A DNA stretch of 64,000 bases from Whitmania pigra (taxonomy: Eukaryota; Annelida; Clitellata; Hirudinida; Haemopidae). This document shows, piece by piece, positions 37,652-52,327 of this stretch. How positions within the stretch are numbered: the first letter of the stretch is position 1; each line of letters starts with the position of its first letter. A program made the translations under genes and the position numbers. Where the stretch lies: the NCBI GenBank assembly GCA_021613335.1, contig JAJTWR010000019.1:10001-74000 (forward strand), read 5' to 3'. The notes beneath the pieces are model-generated. The model ran no database searches. It was not told the origin of the DNA and was given only the letters and a program-made list of their open reading frames with translations.

Positions 37652-39033
37652 AAAAATAAAAGCCAGACAACGAGAGATGATGTGATGAATAATATTTTAA
37701 ACGGACAATAATCACAAGACTCACTTGAAACAGGAATTTCACGATATGGTCTAAATACCTTGCTCTAAACGGATGTCCATTTAAAATTACATAAATGCCC
37801 TCTTCTGTCCCTATCATTATCATTACCACCACCACCACAATTATTCCCTTTTATGAGCAGAAAACACTGTTTTAAATTTGATTGACCAAATTTATTCTGA
37901 AACTAAAATATTCATTGTAAGTAACATCAACATCAGCCTGAAAACTTGTGGAGAAACAGAAAAAGGAGCAACTCGACAATTACATGTCATCAACGTTCAA
38001 ATCACGGAGAACAATAAATATCTCGTTTCGACGTCCTGGCCTCGATCGTAGCCAAACCAGAGGATTTATTTGAGAAACGAATAAAATTTCCACGTGGCAA
38101 TCGCAACAACAAAAACAGTCTAAATTCATGGCAAACATTTGAAAAGAATAACTAGAAGTTTGTCTATCATGTCCTATCTCCATGTGAGAGCCTGGAACGA
38201 CGGCAGAGCATGCGATATGGATTGAGCGTGCGGCACAAACAAACCGAACGCAGTTAACGTAGCTAACGTTCATATGTGTTTTTGTGATACAATCTAGCTT
38301 TCAAAAGTAAACAAATTTAAAATACAAATAAATAGTTCATAACTACGAAACAGTTTGGCAGAGAATTTAGAATGCTATTTCTCGTGTTATTGCTTCAAAG
38401 TGAACGGGCAATGGCTCGCCGATACAAAGACGCAAACAGAATATTAACGTTAGATCTGTAACGCTTGCAAAGTAACGATTTAGCAACTTACCGAAATATT
38501 TGTAAAAACCATCAGAGAAATAAAAAGGGACACCCACCACTTACAAAATACCCCCTGCAAGACACCGTGGCAGTCTACACGGGGTAGCGTGGCAGATGGC
38601 CTTTAGTTGAGAAGGTTCGAGTTCAACCAATAATGGAAATAACCTAACTAAACGTCCTACAATATTCGCATTCTTACATTTTGATTTATTTTTTAAAGAC
38701 TGCTATAAGAACTAATTAATGCTTAATTAAACAAACTCTAAACAATCAATCAACTGCTGACGAATGAGATTTTAGTGAACATCAAGGATGTCCAAACAAA
38801 GGAGAGGGTGGCCTATCATTGGTTTCGTAGCACCCACCCTGAAAGCCAATAGGAAGCCACTTATCAACACAAATGTTGTCGACTCTGCATAGCTATATCA
38901 TCATCAGTACCATCATCATCATCATCATCATCACCCAAGACAATACACACACACACACAAGCACACACACACGTTCACACATCAAACTTCCGTCAAAGGT
39001 TGGAAGCAAAACTTGGAAGAGAAAGTTGAGAGT
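37652..39033. other. Single-copy flank of the array, no gene recognised
   Basis: 37655-38125 is the source of the first block of the scrambled fragment at 14350. A minus-strand frame at 37980-38273 has a CCCDCHVE segment also present at 14703-14888, but no family or splice support was found. At about 38575-38640 a TAGCGTGGCAGATGG ... GGTTCGAGTTCAACC arrangement resembles degenerate Pol III boxes and may be an old tRNA-derived repeat. CAT and CA microsatellites occupy 38900-38975. Confidence 0.5.
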
Positions 39034-39197
39034 TCAGAGTTCATGCTTGACCCTTTCCATCCAGTCCTTCATCTCGTCGAGGTCCTTGTCCACCTCTGCC
39101 TTGTTGAACCTGGGCAGTTGGCTGTGACGAGAAAGAATTCAACTCACGGGGTCAGCAAGGGGAACATTGCATTATGACTCGACATTGTCTTATATAT

Positions 39198-39236
<39 letters not shown>

Positions 39237-40667
39237 TATAGATGAACATATATTTGTACCTGCAATATATAAACTATATATATATATATGTTATAGTATA
39301 TATAAATAAACTTTCTAAATTATCAAATAAATAATATTGTATAAACCAACCAATCCATCTAGTAATATTATGGCATATTTATCACAGTTATCTAACTGCT
39401 GCTATTTGTCACAAATGTCACAGGATTACTTAATTATTATTTCCAACCAACAATTTTTTTATCCTTTATCTAATTTACCTAATCTTTATCTCAGGTCACA
39501 GTTCGATAACCGAAGTCGGGTGCAAACGAATGAATTTCAAACTCCTCAAATTAGATAAGCTTCATGCACTGCCTACACTGGACATTGTTGTAAATCTTTC
39601 TAACTGGACAGCATGACGTTTGTGATGCAAAAAAAATGATGCCAACGACTACGGTGATGATGACGACGACGATCCATTACGATGACAGGTGTTTTACTCA
39701 CTTGTAGAGAGTGGTAGAGACAACATCTATGAAGCCTCCTGGTTGGCATACCGTCTGACAGGCCAGCTTGCACAGGTAGCAGTATTTGCAGTACTGAAAG
39801 AAAGAAATGGCAAATTAGTTGGGCGAATATAATTGTAACTGTAGAACGTAATTCTATTTATTACTCGATACATCCACTTATTTAATATATATATATATAT
39901 ATATATATTATGTAATTGTCGCTTTCACGTCTTGCTAATGAGTTGATTTAAAATATATGTCACTATAAGAAGTACACACTGTCATCATTTACAAATGTCA
40001 TCATAAACAACCACACATCATCATCATCATCATCATAGGCACAAGGTTCTCAATGCAAAATTGTATTCCACACGTCCTTTCATTAAAATATCCACTGACT
40101 TTGCACATGTGGCAGTTTGGTTTCGAGGCGCTCTTTTGACACGGGCAATCCTTGTCACAAAGTTTGCAGAACTGGAAAGAAATAATTTTAAGTACTTCTA
40201 AGATGCTTAAGTCATTGCTAAATCTGTGGTTAATAACCTTATATCTTTCAAAATAAATTCATTAAAAATATGTTTTTCCTTTGACCACTTTGAAAGTTAT
40301 TTAAACAGTTTTTTGTCTGGAACAGCTTATTGCTAACCATTAGATTATTAGATTTAATTACGACATTCATATCTGCCGCAAAGTGAAAAAAACCAACCTT
40401 GCAATAACTGCAATAACCACACAAGGATCCTTTATTATATTCAAGATCGTCTGGATCTTGCTTTTCCTCTGCTTTGTCTTCTTTCGACTTAACTTCTGGA
40501 TCTTCCTTTTTCGGATTTTCAACATTCTGACTTTCGCGTTTTGCATCTTCGGCTTTTGGCGAAGTTGGAATTGAATCCTTTGCCTTCTTTTCGGCATTTG
40601 AAACGTTCAAAGCCACGGCAAATAGGGAAAGCAATAAGATGAAATGAATTCCTAATTTCGTCGACAT
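39034..40667 (-). CDS. ER/SR-lumen-type Cys-rich protein, HRC-like, C-terminal KHEL
   Basis: Four exons join in phase: 40398-40667, 40100-40171, 39702-39793 and 39034-39121 (stop TGA), 173 residues. Exon 1 gives a signal peptide (MSTKLGIHFILLLSLFAVAL) and a ~55-residue highly charged Lys/Glu/Asp segment. Exons 1-3 then give a dense cysteine block (CGYCSYC, CKLCDKDCPC, CHMC, YCKYCYLCK, TVCQPGGF) of CxxC-type spacing. The last exon is a Lys/Asp/Glu helix ending in KHEL, a variant of the KDEL retrieval signal. A signal peptide, an acidic region, a Cys-rich C-terminus and a retrieval-like tail together suggest a calcium-binding lumenal protein like the histidine-rich calcium-binding protein of the sarcoplasmic reticulum, but the His repeats are absent. 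The gene structure is secure; the family name is tentative. Confidence 0.75.
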
Positions 40668-41037
40668 CGTTCGGTCTTTTGTCCAACAGTAACGCTCAGA
40701 TAACCTCGATTTTAAATGAAATAATCAAACCGATACCGTGCAGTCCTATCGACCAATAGAAGCGAAACATGTTAAACGGCTTCTAATTGGCTTTGTCACC
40801 TGTCATCTTTATTCTCAAATTGTTCACATTCTATTTTGTTATTTTACTAAAATTTATTTTTTAATAGCAGAATATTTAAATGTGTACTTTTTTTTTAATT
40901 TAATGAAATTAAAAAGTTTCCTGCGAGTAGATTTACCGGAAAATACAATAAAAACAATCATGTCGCTCGCAGTTGAAAGTTTAAATTCGCTGTTTGGATG
41001 AAATTTAACTTTTCTTGGGCCACAAACGGAATTTAAA

Positions 41038-42603
41038 ATGCTGTCTTTCACCACTCACTTCTGGGTAACTAAGGCTTTATTTGTTGAATTCAGATTTCTA
41101 GATCAGCAAATGAGCTGGCAACTCCCACCTGATAAGATAAACTTTCGTTTTAGTTGAATTAAATAATGAAGTTGCTCCAGCGTCTTATTTTAGACCTTTT
41201 CTCAATTGGTTGTCACAGTGTAGCTATGCGATGGCGATCGATCAATATTTGCAATGTTTGAATACAGAGTTTGTTTGGCAATCTGTGATGTTAGTGATGA
41301 ACTTTTGTATCAGGGTGAAAGGAACAATGGCTTCGATGTTCTTTACCAAAACATGAAGGCTGGGCAAGTGTCTAGTCGAGAGCTGGAAGAATATCTTCGC
41401 GAGAGGTTGTTAACGGCAACATTATCATTTATATTTGATTCTCACCTGGTAACTGATATCACATTATTATTAAAAAAATCAAAATGGATTTCTGTCTTTT
41501 GTAAGTGATAAAACGAAGATGGAAGTTTATTACATAAAATCAGTGACCAAACATAAAGGCATTTTTTATCACGTTTAGTAAATTTATTTGCATGCTTTTC
41601 TTCAGCTGCTCCGTAGAGGAGTCTTACGTCAAACTGCAGTTGAAGCTGGCAAAAATTGCCGCAAATTACGGAAATCGAGGGTGAGTCTGTTCGTTCCGGA
41701 GTCCTAATTATTAGTTAAATCGGTCGGTAAATGTTTAATTTATAAATTTTTTAAAGCATAGTTTCCTTTTCCTTCGGTCTATAAAATGTTTTAGTTTCGG
41801 TCAGTTATTCAAGTAATTTAATTTTCAAAATACTCGTTAGTTGTTTTGCATCCTGCCAATTTTATCAGATCGTTCGGTCCTTTCTGGCAAGTGCTGAGGG
41901 CTCTGTCCGAGAGGTTGAGCTCCATCCATCAGCAGTTGAGTCAATCCTGGCAAGATCTCATCAAAGAGATCCACAAATATTCCATCGAGCAGCAAAGGAA
42001 ACACAAAGAGGTAACGACTACAGTTGCGACGTTTTCGTGTCGTCGGATTACGTTTTCGTGCCGTCGGATTACGTTTTCGTGCCGTCGGATTACGTTTTCG
42101 TGTCGTCGGATTACGTTTTCGTGTCGTCGGATTACGTTTTCGTGTCGTCGGATTACGTTTTCGTGTCGTCGGATTACGTTTTCGTGCCGTCGGATTACGT
42201 TTTCGTGCCGTCGGATTACGTTTTCGTGCCGTCGGATTACGTTTTCGTGCCGTCGGATTACGTTTTCGTGTCGTCGGATTACGTTTTCGTGCCGTCGGAT
42301 TACGTTTTCGTGCCGTCGGATTACGTTTTCGTGCCGTCGGATTACGTTTTCGTGCCGTCGGATTACGTTTTCGTGTCGTCGGATTACGTTTTCGTGTCGT
42401 CGGATTACGTTTTACGTTTCACTAAGGTGTCTTTACATATTTGGGTTGGCACGCTTTAAGCTTATCGGTCGATTTTATTATTTAGGTCAAAGAGAAGGAG
42501 GGAACAACCGTCGAAGCTGTTCAGGCCTTACAACAAACCCTGATATCTCTCCATAGGGTCGTCATTCGAATTGATTATAATACATTATAATATGTTATGC
42601 TAA

Positions 42604-42634
<31 letters not shown>

Positions 42635-45600
42635 TATGTTGATTAGGCAAAGGAGACCTATCACACTCGATATTACGAGCACGAGAAGTTGAAGAGAGAG
42701 TCGAGTTCGCAGAGGGATCTGGAAAAGGCAGAATCCAAGCTCAAGAAATCCAGTAAGTGGAGGATGTTTAAGCGCTGATGTTGTTGCTTCTTAAATCTTA
42801 TCGGTTGCTACCGTGTCGATCGGTCTCCTTCGATTGTTTCGGTCGCCACGGGGATCCTAAAATGTCGGACTGCTTAAACTCCGCCTACACTTGTGCAAAT
42901 TTTACAGAAATTATACAATGTTATGTAATAAGTTATAATCTTGCGAATTAACGAACGCATTTGACGACCTATGCAAATGTACGACAGACGAAGATTACAA
43001 AGCACTGCTGGAGAAATATTCCAAAGCGAGGAACGATTTCGTTGACCACATGTCGGAGTCTTGCAAGGTTCGTTGTCGGTTTCCGAACGGCTGTTGTCAT
43101 TCGTGTTGATTCGGTTTGTTAGCTCATCTATCAGCTGACTAATACCAGAACTAAGTAATTAATCAGTACTAACTAGTTAATAAATAACTACTTAACCAAT
43201 ACCAACTAGTTAATACATAATTAATCAATACTAACTAGTTAATAAGTAACTACTTAATCAATAGCAACTAGTTAATAAATAATTAATCAATACTAACTAG
43301 TTAGTAAATAACTAATTAATCAATACCAACCAACTAATTAATAATTAACTGATTCCAGAGGTTCCAGGAGATTGAGGAGAAGCACATCCAGCAAATGAAG
43401 GATTTTATTGATGTCTTCAGCAAGGCTCGGCAGACTCACTGCAGCATGCTCTCTCAGGTGGTGGTTGATTGGTTGATTGATTGATTGATTGATTTAAACA
43501 GATGGAGTAGATTAATTCACTGATTGATACCAGTAGATCGATTGATTGATTTAAACAGGTGGAGTAGATTAATTCACTGATTGATGCCAGTAGATCGATT
43601 GATTGATTTAAACAGGTGGAGTAGATTAATTCACTGATTGATACCATTGAATTAATTGATTGATACCAGTAGATTGATTGATTGATGCAAGTGAATTGAT
43701 TGATAATGATTCACCTGGAACATTCTCATCGATGTTGTCGTTCAGGTACAAGAACAGTTCAAGGCCGGCTGTTCCGAACTCTCGGTACCGAGGCTCATAG
43801 AAATGATTGTTCAGTCTAAAACCACAGGAGCTGAAAAGCCAGGTCGTCGACCTATTTAAATTTATTATTATTATTAGTAGTATTATTAGCATCTCATTAA
43901 CATAAATTATTCCCTTTCCTCTCCTCCAGGAACCATCGAGTTCATCGAAGCAGACGTCTCCAATCTGCCGAGTTCCGCTTCGCTCGTCGAAATCGACAGG
44001 AAGGAACCGTCAGGCGCGTCGGACGGAAAACACCGGAACCAAATCGGAGGTGCTTTGTTGTTGTTGTTACTTTGATGTATCGATCAATCGATTGATCGGT
44101 CGGTTGGTCTATCACGTCGATTGTTTCGTTCGGCACAGGGATCCTGAGCATTCCGAAGATCGTCAGACACCAGAGGAAGAAGACGAGGGATACTGCGGAC
44201 AAGGAAAAAGAGTGAGGATGTTGAATGAGTTGGTGGATGAATGAGTATATGAATTGTTGAAGGAATGATCGAGGAACTGAAGGAATGAGTAAATGAATGG
44301 ATGAAATAGTAAGTGAATGAATAAGTAAATGAATGAATTTGTAAATGAATGGATGACCGGAAGAATGAATGAATGAGCGATTGAAAGTTGTTATTTTATT
44401 GTCGCACTCATTTTTAAACCGTCTTTCGTTCCAGCCACAAGTCCGACGTCTCCAAGGTCGGTAGAGTTCTACAAATTGATTAATTTTTAACCAATTAATT
44501 TTATTTTGAATATTCATTACGTTCCTCGATTGTCTGGATTTTAAATTGTTTCTAATTGTTTTTAATTCTCTGCCGAACGTTTTCCAATGCATTTCAGGCA
44601 ACTCATCTCGTCGACGAAGAGGGGTACTCCATAAGGCCAGACAATGTTCAGAGTCAGTTGCTTAACGTCGCTATGATGATGATGATGATGGTGGTGACGA
44701 TATCTATGATGATAATGACAATAATGTTGATGATGATAACGAGATGGTGACTACGACGATGACGATCGTCTCTCACGTCCATTCGTTCCTCATTCACAGA
44801 CAACAGGGACAGCTGTGATTCCAGTTCCGACAACGACTCCGGTTAGTCCCGATTAGTTAATTATTAGTAATTATGTTAACGAGCTCATTAGGATAATTTA
44901 TTATAATTAGACATGGAGAAGATGACCCGACTGAAGGTGGAGATAAAGCCAAAGTCCGACTCTCCTGCCACAGGCCTGGAGGACATCAGGAACATCGTTC
45001 AGACCTTCAAGATCCAAGAATTACCCAGTGTCAGTTTATATTTTTTTGGACCTTGGAATTTCCAGGAACACTGCACTGGAATTGATGATGATGAGCTAGA
45101 TGAATTAATTTGATGGTTTAATGAAAATTTGTTTTGTTTTTTATTGTAAATGTTTTAAAATTTTGAATCGGATATTTTTTTCTCTCAGAGGCGAACACCC
45201 GTCAATGAACTCAGAACGACCGCTCAAAGTTTGGATGGGTGGTAGGTCATTAGCATATTCCTGAGAATTACCATATTAAGCATTTCTTATTTTATTAATG
45301 GCTATTTAATTACCCGATCACAATAAATGTTTTGAATATGCAAGCATTCGTTATTTACGAGCGATGACACAACCAATCGCAGCACGAAGCCGAGCGACGA
45401 CCTCATCAACCTTGACATTTTGACTCCTCCCCTTCAGCCAGCCAATCAGAATCAAGCTACAGGCCCGCCCTCAGGTCAGGCACCTTCTGCAAAACCCGGT
45501 AGGCTCAAGAAGGCTTTGCGATGAAAATTATGAGAAACTTATAATATTTGTTTTATAATAATAAAATTTAATTTGTTATTATTTTAATTATTAAATATTA

Positions 45601-46924
45601 CTTTTTTTTATTAATTAATTGCAATTAATTAATTAATTAATTACTCATTTTCAGACTCCTTTCCCTCCACGAGCTCCTCGTCGTCTCTGTCGTCTGTCCC
45701 TACAGCCACTGCAGCCAACTCGGACAGGGATTCGCCATTCTCCCCGAAGGTGACCCAGTCGTCTGCCACCGTTCAAGTGCCCCTCGTTCCGCCGCCTGTG
45801 CAGAGGGTTTACAACAGAAGCCACCCTTCGAATTTTGCGGTGAGTTACCGGGCGATGCGATGATGGATTCGTTGCACTGAATAATGCATTTATTTACGTC
45901 AATTATTAATTAATTAATTATTAGTTACAGTATTTATGTTATTTAAATAATTAATTGCAATGCTTATTTGATTTATCTTCTCATTTAATCATCCGTTTTA
46001 AATTTTCCGACGCATCGAAATAAAAGCGATCCGAGGTTCTCTCGCCGTCGTAAACACTCGACACGATAAATAATTTAATTACAACAGACTCATCGCTTAT
46101 TGCTATAAATAAATAAATAAATAAATACAATAAATGCACCTGTCTACCTTTAACCTCAGGCAACCTCGCGACCTGCGGGCAGGCAGACGCCGGACGTTTT
46201 CCGTCTGCTCTCCAGCGACCGAAGCGACAGCACCCTCAGCCTAAACAGCGTTTTTAACTCCTCCATGCTGCCGAACACCGTCAACACCTCGGCCACCACC
46301 CCCTCCTTTCATTCCGGGGGGCACATGTCCCGCGGTCCGAGCCCTCTGACCCTAGCCATGTCCGACACGGTGCCGGTGGCCGTGGCCTTCTCGGAGGTCA
46401 TCGATGCAGCGTTCAAGGGCGCAGACCCTAAAAGGTTGAGGGATTGGGTTTGTGATGATGATGATGATGACAATAATAGTATTAATATTAATTATAATAA
46501 TAATAATCATAAGTAATAGTTAACTAGTATGATGCAATATTCACAACGTCAAAGATGCCTAATGTGAAAAATTTTGTGAATATAATTTTCAAGGTTATTG
46601 AATTACGTGCATCATAAATTTATGAATTGAATGATGATGGAGATGACGACGATGATGGTGAAGATGACGACGACGACGATGATGATGACGATTCCTCGTT
46701 GCAGTTTCAAGATGCGCATCCTTGGCACGGTGTTCATCTCCTTCCCCGGTGGAATCATGCGCGTCTTCCTTGAAAACCCGAACCCGCCCGTCCTCGCTTT
46801 CACCATCAAGAACACGTCGCGGGTCGATACCATCACCGTCAAGGCCCCTCTGTTGGTCGAGTGAGTGCTCGACGTGTCGTTGACTGACGACTTAGTGATT
46901 TTTAGAAACTCTGTGATTAAATGA

Positions 46925-46965
<41 letters not shown>

Positions 46966-46980
46966 GATGATATTGTTATT

Positions 46981-47022
<42 letters not shown>

Positions 47023-48516
47023 ATTAGTATTAGTGGCTTTTCTGAAAATTAATTATTCTAATTAACACTAATTATTAGAATTATTAACAGTAGTAGTAGT
47101 TTAATAACTAATTTTATTAATAACAATTATTATTATTAATATTTGTTGTTGTTGTTGATAGTATGATGCACTTGTTCTGTTGGTAGAACTGATTCATTAA
47201 TTCATTCGTTCGCCACTTATCTGAGATTTGAACCCCAGTACTCAGCGTCTCGTGACGAACACGTCGTGAATTTTCATCCAGGAACGATGCCCTGTCGACC
47301 GAAGACACGAGGAGCTTCAGCTTCGACATGCCGTCCGTCGTCGAGCACCTGAGGAAGCTCACCGAAGCCAACAGGGCCGCCAAATACTTCAACGTCGACA
47401 TCATCAAGTATCAGGCGAGTGACATGACAGATGACGTGATATGCAATCGTGAAGATGTGATATTGCTGTTGTTATTATTATTGGTCAGGATGATGAGGAT
47501 GATGATTATGATGGTGATGGTATTGGTGATGATGGTGATGATCATGATTATGGCAGTGGTGGTATGATGATGATGATGATTGCAATGGTGGTGGTACTGG
47601 TGATGATGACGACGACAGTGGTTGTCATGATGATGATGATGATGATCATGGCGTTTATGATAATGATTACCATTCACCACTGCGACCTGCAGGTCAAAGT
47701 CGAGGACAAAACGGTCGACGAGCTGCCACTAAGGCTGGTCTCCTACTGGAAGGCGGAGCCAAACCAGTACGACTACCGGCTCGACTACACCTACCAGGGC
47801 TCGTCCATGCACCCCCCTTCCGTGCCCCTCTGCAACATGCAGCTGGCCTTGCAGCTCCCGGGGACCATCAGCGACGTCAAGATGCATTCCTTGCCCGCCG
47901 GCAATTGGTAGGTGATGATGATGATGATGATGATGATGATTGTGGAAATAATGATGATGGGGATGAGGATTATGGAAATAGCGATGATGATGATGATGAT
48001 GGTGGTGATGATTGTGGAAATAGTGATGATGGTGTTGATGCTTATGGCAACAGTGATGATGATGGTGATGGTGATGGTGATGGTGATGATAATTGTGGAA
48101 ATAATGATTATGATGATGATGGTCTTGATGATTGATGATTTAATGCTATCAATGATTTTCATTTTCCAAGGCTCAAGGAGGCCAGAAGGGTAACGTGGAA
48201 GTTGTCCGACATCTCGGACATGTCGGAAAACGGTTCCAGCGGAAACGTCAAGGCCAAATTCGACACGATGTTGCCAGACCCCGTTTCTTCTCCAGACTCG
48301 TCTTCGTTGTCGTTGACTTCCTCGCACCTGTCTTATCCCCTGTCGAACTTGGCGTTCCTATGCGAGGGTGCCACAATGTCCGGACTGGAGTTTGAACTTT
48401 CGTCAACGGGGTACAGGTTGTCCCTGGTCAAGAAGAGATTCTCTACTGGTTAGTAGTCACTTATTTTATTTATTTATTTTTTGTTCAGTTCTTTTATTTG
48501 TTACGATTGGTCTAAG

Positions 48517-48556
<40 letters not shown>

Positions 48557-48813
48557 GTAATAATAATTATAATAACAATAATAATAATAATAATAATAAT
48601 ATAATAATAATAATAATAATGATAATTATAATAACTCATATGTATAACACCTTAAGCATAGTGTCAGAAGCACCTAAAAACATTGTTATATCCATTACGC
48701 ACCTCCGGTTCATCCATCGTGTGTCGTCTTCTTTTCCAGGCACGTACCTCTCGCAGCCCGAGGTCATCGCACAGACGACTCCAGAAGAAACCTGTGTGGA
48801 CAGCCAAAGTTGA
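41038..48813 (+). CDS. FCHO: FCHO endocytic adaptor (F-BAR plus mu-homology domain), complete, 24 exons
   Basis: FCHO1/2-Syp1 proteins bind curved plasma membrane and activate AP-2 early in clathrin-coated pit assembly. Exons: 41038-41064, 41314-41405, 41606-41680, 41869-42010, 42486-42557, 42647-42752, 42988-43067, 43359-43457, 43746-43842, 43930-44049, 44139-44211, 44435-44456, 44598-44652, 44800-44841, 44911-45029, 45189-45228, 45475-45498, 45655-45839, 46160-46434, 46705-46860, 47282-47414, 47693-47907, 48171-48448, 48740-48813. They sum to 867 codons with all phases consistent (866 residues; human paralogues are ~810-890). The F-BAR part starts [24 protein letters not shown]. The linker keeps VDEEGYSI and a Ser/Pro-rich region. 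The C-terminal mu-homology domain starts near [13 protein letters not shown] (residue ~557) and ends [19 protein letters not shown]. Exons 12 and 17 are microexons (22 and 24 nt). Intron 21 uses a GC donor (CAG|GCGAGT). The exon-16 donor (AAA|GTTTGG) is the weakest call. Confidence 0.95.
42031..42412 (+). repeat. 21-bp minisatellite in FCHO intron 4, ~18 copies
   Basis: Tandem units of TTTTCGTGYCGTCGGATTACG, 18 copies, starting only 20 bases after the exon-4 donor. The only frequent variable site is one Y per unit; read 5' to 3' it is T CC TTTT CCCC T CCCC TT. The period is a multiple of three and no unit holds a stop in any plus-strand frame, so three long frames appear. Splicing around it restores FCHO, so these frames are not coding. 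Confidence 0.95.
43140..43345. repeat. Degenerate ~30-bp tandem repeat in FCHO intron 7
   Basis: Five or more imperfect units built on ACTAACTAGTTAATAAATAA(C/T)TACTTAATCAATAC, ending at the exon-8 acceptor region. Confidence 0.75.
43460..43720. repeat. 59-bp tandem repeat in FCHO intron 8
   Basis: Three near-identical units containing TTTAAACAGRTGGAGTAG and AATTCACTGATTGATACC, flanked by GATT repeats, starting just after the exon-8 donor. Confidence 0.8.
44215..44390. repeat. GAAT/GAATGA-rich simple repeat in FCHO intron 11
   Basis: Degenerate tetranucleotide-like repeats (GAATGAAT, AAATGAATGG). Confidence 0.7.
47460..48140. repeat. GAT triplet repeats in FCHO introns 21 and 22
   Basis: GATGATGATG-rich stretches at about 47490-47670 and 47910-48135, on either side of exon 22. 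The second begins within the donor itself (GTAGGTGATGATG). Confidence 0.85.
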
Positions 48814-50921
<2,108 letters not shown>

Positions 50922-52045
50922 ATGAAGCAAAATCAATTCAAAAAGAGGTCGTCTACAGATTCGTTTAAAAAAGACAATCAGAAAGGTTTCAAAAAACGTG
51001 AGTGAGGTATGATTTGTTTTTTTGTTTTTATTATTTGACATGCTGTCTAAATTTAGGAAATGTGATTTCAAAAAATGTCAACTGCGCTCCGATATCGAAA
51101 CGAAATGTGATGCTCATGTTTTTACTGTTTAAATAAATTGCTTTAATTGATGGTAAGTTACAATTATTTAAGACATAGGTATTTGACTTCTTTTTTGTAT
51201 CAATATTTGAATGATTGCTGCCTCTTTGGGAATTAAGATTTTTGAATTGATTGATATTCTTGTCAGCATTTGCAATTCATTGTTTTTATATGACCAAATG
51301 TATTACTTGCCATTAGCATTATGGCTAGCATGATATCAACAAAATCCAATAATTGTGCTTTGCATAATTCCTGTCCTACCCTCATAAAAAAATTTCACTC
51401 ACTCAATTAACTTGTTTAACTTAAGTAGTAGTTAATGTGTTATTATAATAAAGATTTTAGATTTTAACAAACAATCTCAGAATTCTCTATTCGTCTCCTC
51501 CAGCTTTCGGCAAGAGGCCTTTCACGAAGGAAGATCGGAACAAGATGAGAAGCGAAGGCAGGAGAGTGAAACGAATTGAATTCAGAAACAGCGAGAAGAT
51601 GTGCTTCAACTGTCGCAAGCCCGGGCACAAAGTGGCCGACTGTCCAGAGTCGAAGAACGACACCGTCAGAAGCACGAACGTCTGCTTCAAGTGCGGTGCC
51701 TCCGACCACGGGATCAACGAATGCAAAGTCAAAGTGCCCCGGGGCAAGCTTCCGTTCGCTCTCTGCTTCGTTTGCAAGGAGACCGGTCACATATCCAGAG
51801 ATTGCTCCCTTAACGAGAAGGGGGTTTACCCGAACGGAGGCTGCTGCAACGAGTGCGGTTCGGTCAAGCACCTGGGCTACAACTGTCCGGAGAGAAAGAA
51901 CAAGAAGAAGACAAATGAAGATGAAAAGTTAACTTCATTCAAATTGATGACGAGTACGACGAACCTGGAAGATGACGAAACATTCGACGAGCCAAAAGTT
52001 TCCCCCAAGCCCGCGAAAAAAGTCAAGAAAGTCGTTAAATTCTGA
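50922..52045 (+). CDS. ZCCHC9: ZCCHC9, four-zinc-knuckle RNA-binding protein
   Basis: Two exons, 50922-50997 (donor C|GTGAGT) and 51504-52045 (acceptor TCCTCCAG), give 205 residues. The N-terminus is Lys-rich (MKQNQFKKRSS). Four CCHC zinc knuckles of C-x2-C-x4-H-x4-C follow: CFNCRKPGHKVADC, CFKCGASDHGINEC, CFVCKETGHISRDC and CNECGSVKHLGYNC. The knuckle order, the PFAxCFVC linker and the C-terminal basic end VVKF match ZCCHC9, a conserved nuclear/nucleolar protein linked to small-subunit rRNA processing. The acidic segment before the C-terminus (EDDETFDEPKVSP) also fits. No anomaly seen. Confidence 0.93.
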
Positions 52046-52327
52046 ATGACAAAAATTTTGCGTTCGATTTTATTTTCGTGTAAATGCAAATTCTTGTGTC
52101 GAAAAAATTCAAATATTGAATATTGAACAGAATTGGAAAAAAAACAACAACAAAACAATATATTTAATCAGAAGAATGTGTTTCCGGACGTGACGTCGAT
52201 GTTGACAATTTTTAATTAGCGTCTTCATTCGACGTCGTTTTTCGTAGTTCGATCGAACTCGAAACAGCAGAATACTGCATTTTAACATTTTATTTCTAAC
52301 CGTTTAATAATGTCGTGAGAACGAAAC

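Noticed and set aside
41254..41508. Frame starting [11 protein letters not shown] as the FCHO start
   Set aside because: Its first 20 codons are intron. The true first exon (41038-41064, MLSFTTHFW) joins at 41314 and matches the F-BAR N-terminus.
42024..42556. Three overlapping repetitive frames that could look like a repeat-protein gene or a CRISPR-like array
   Set aside because: They come from an intronic 21-bp minisatellite with no spacers. FCHO exons 4 and 5 join in phase around it.
47905..48193. Poly-Asp and poly-Met frames
   Set aside because: GAT repeat in FCHO intron 22; the same holds for 50049-50274 and other GAT/ATC blocks.
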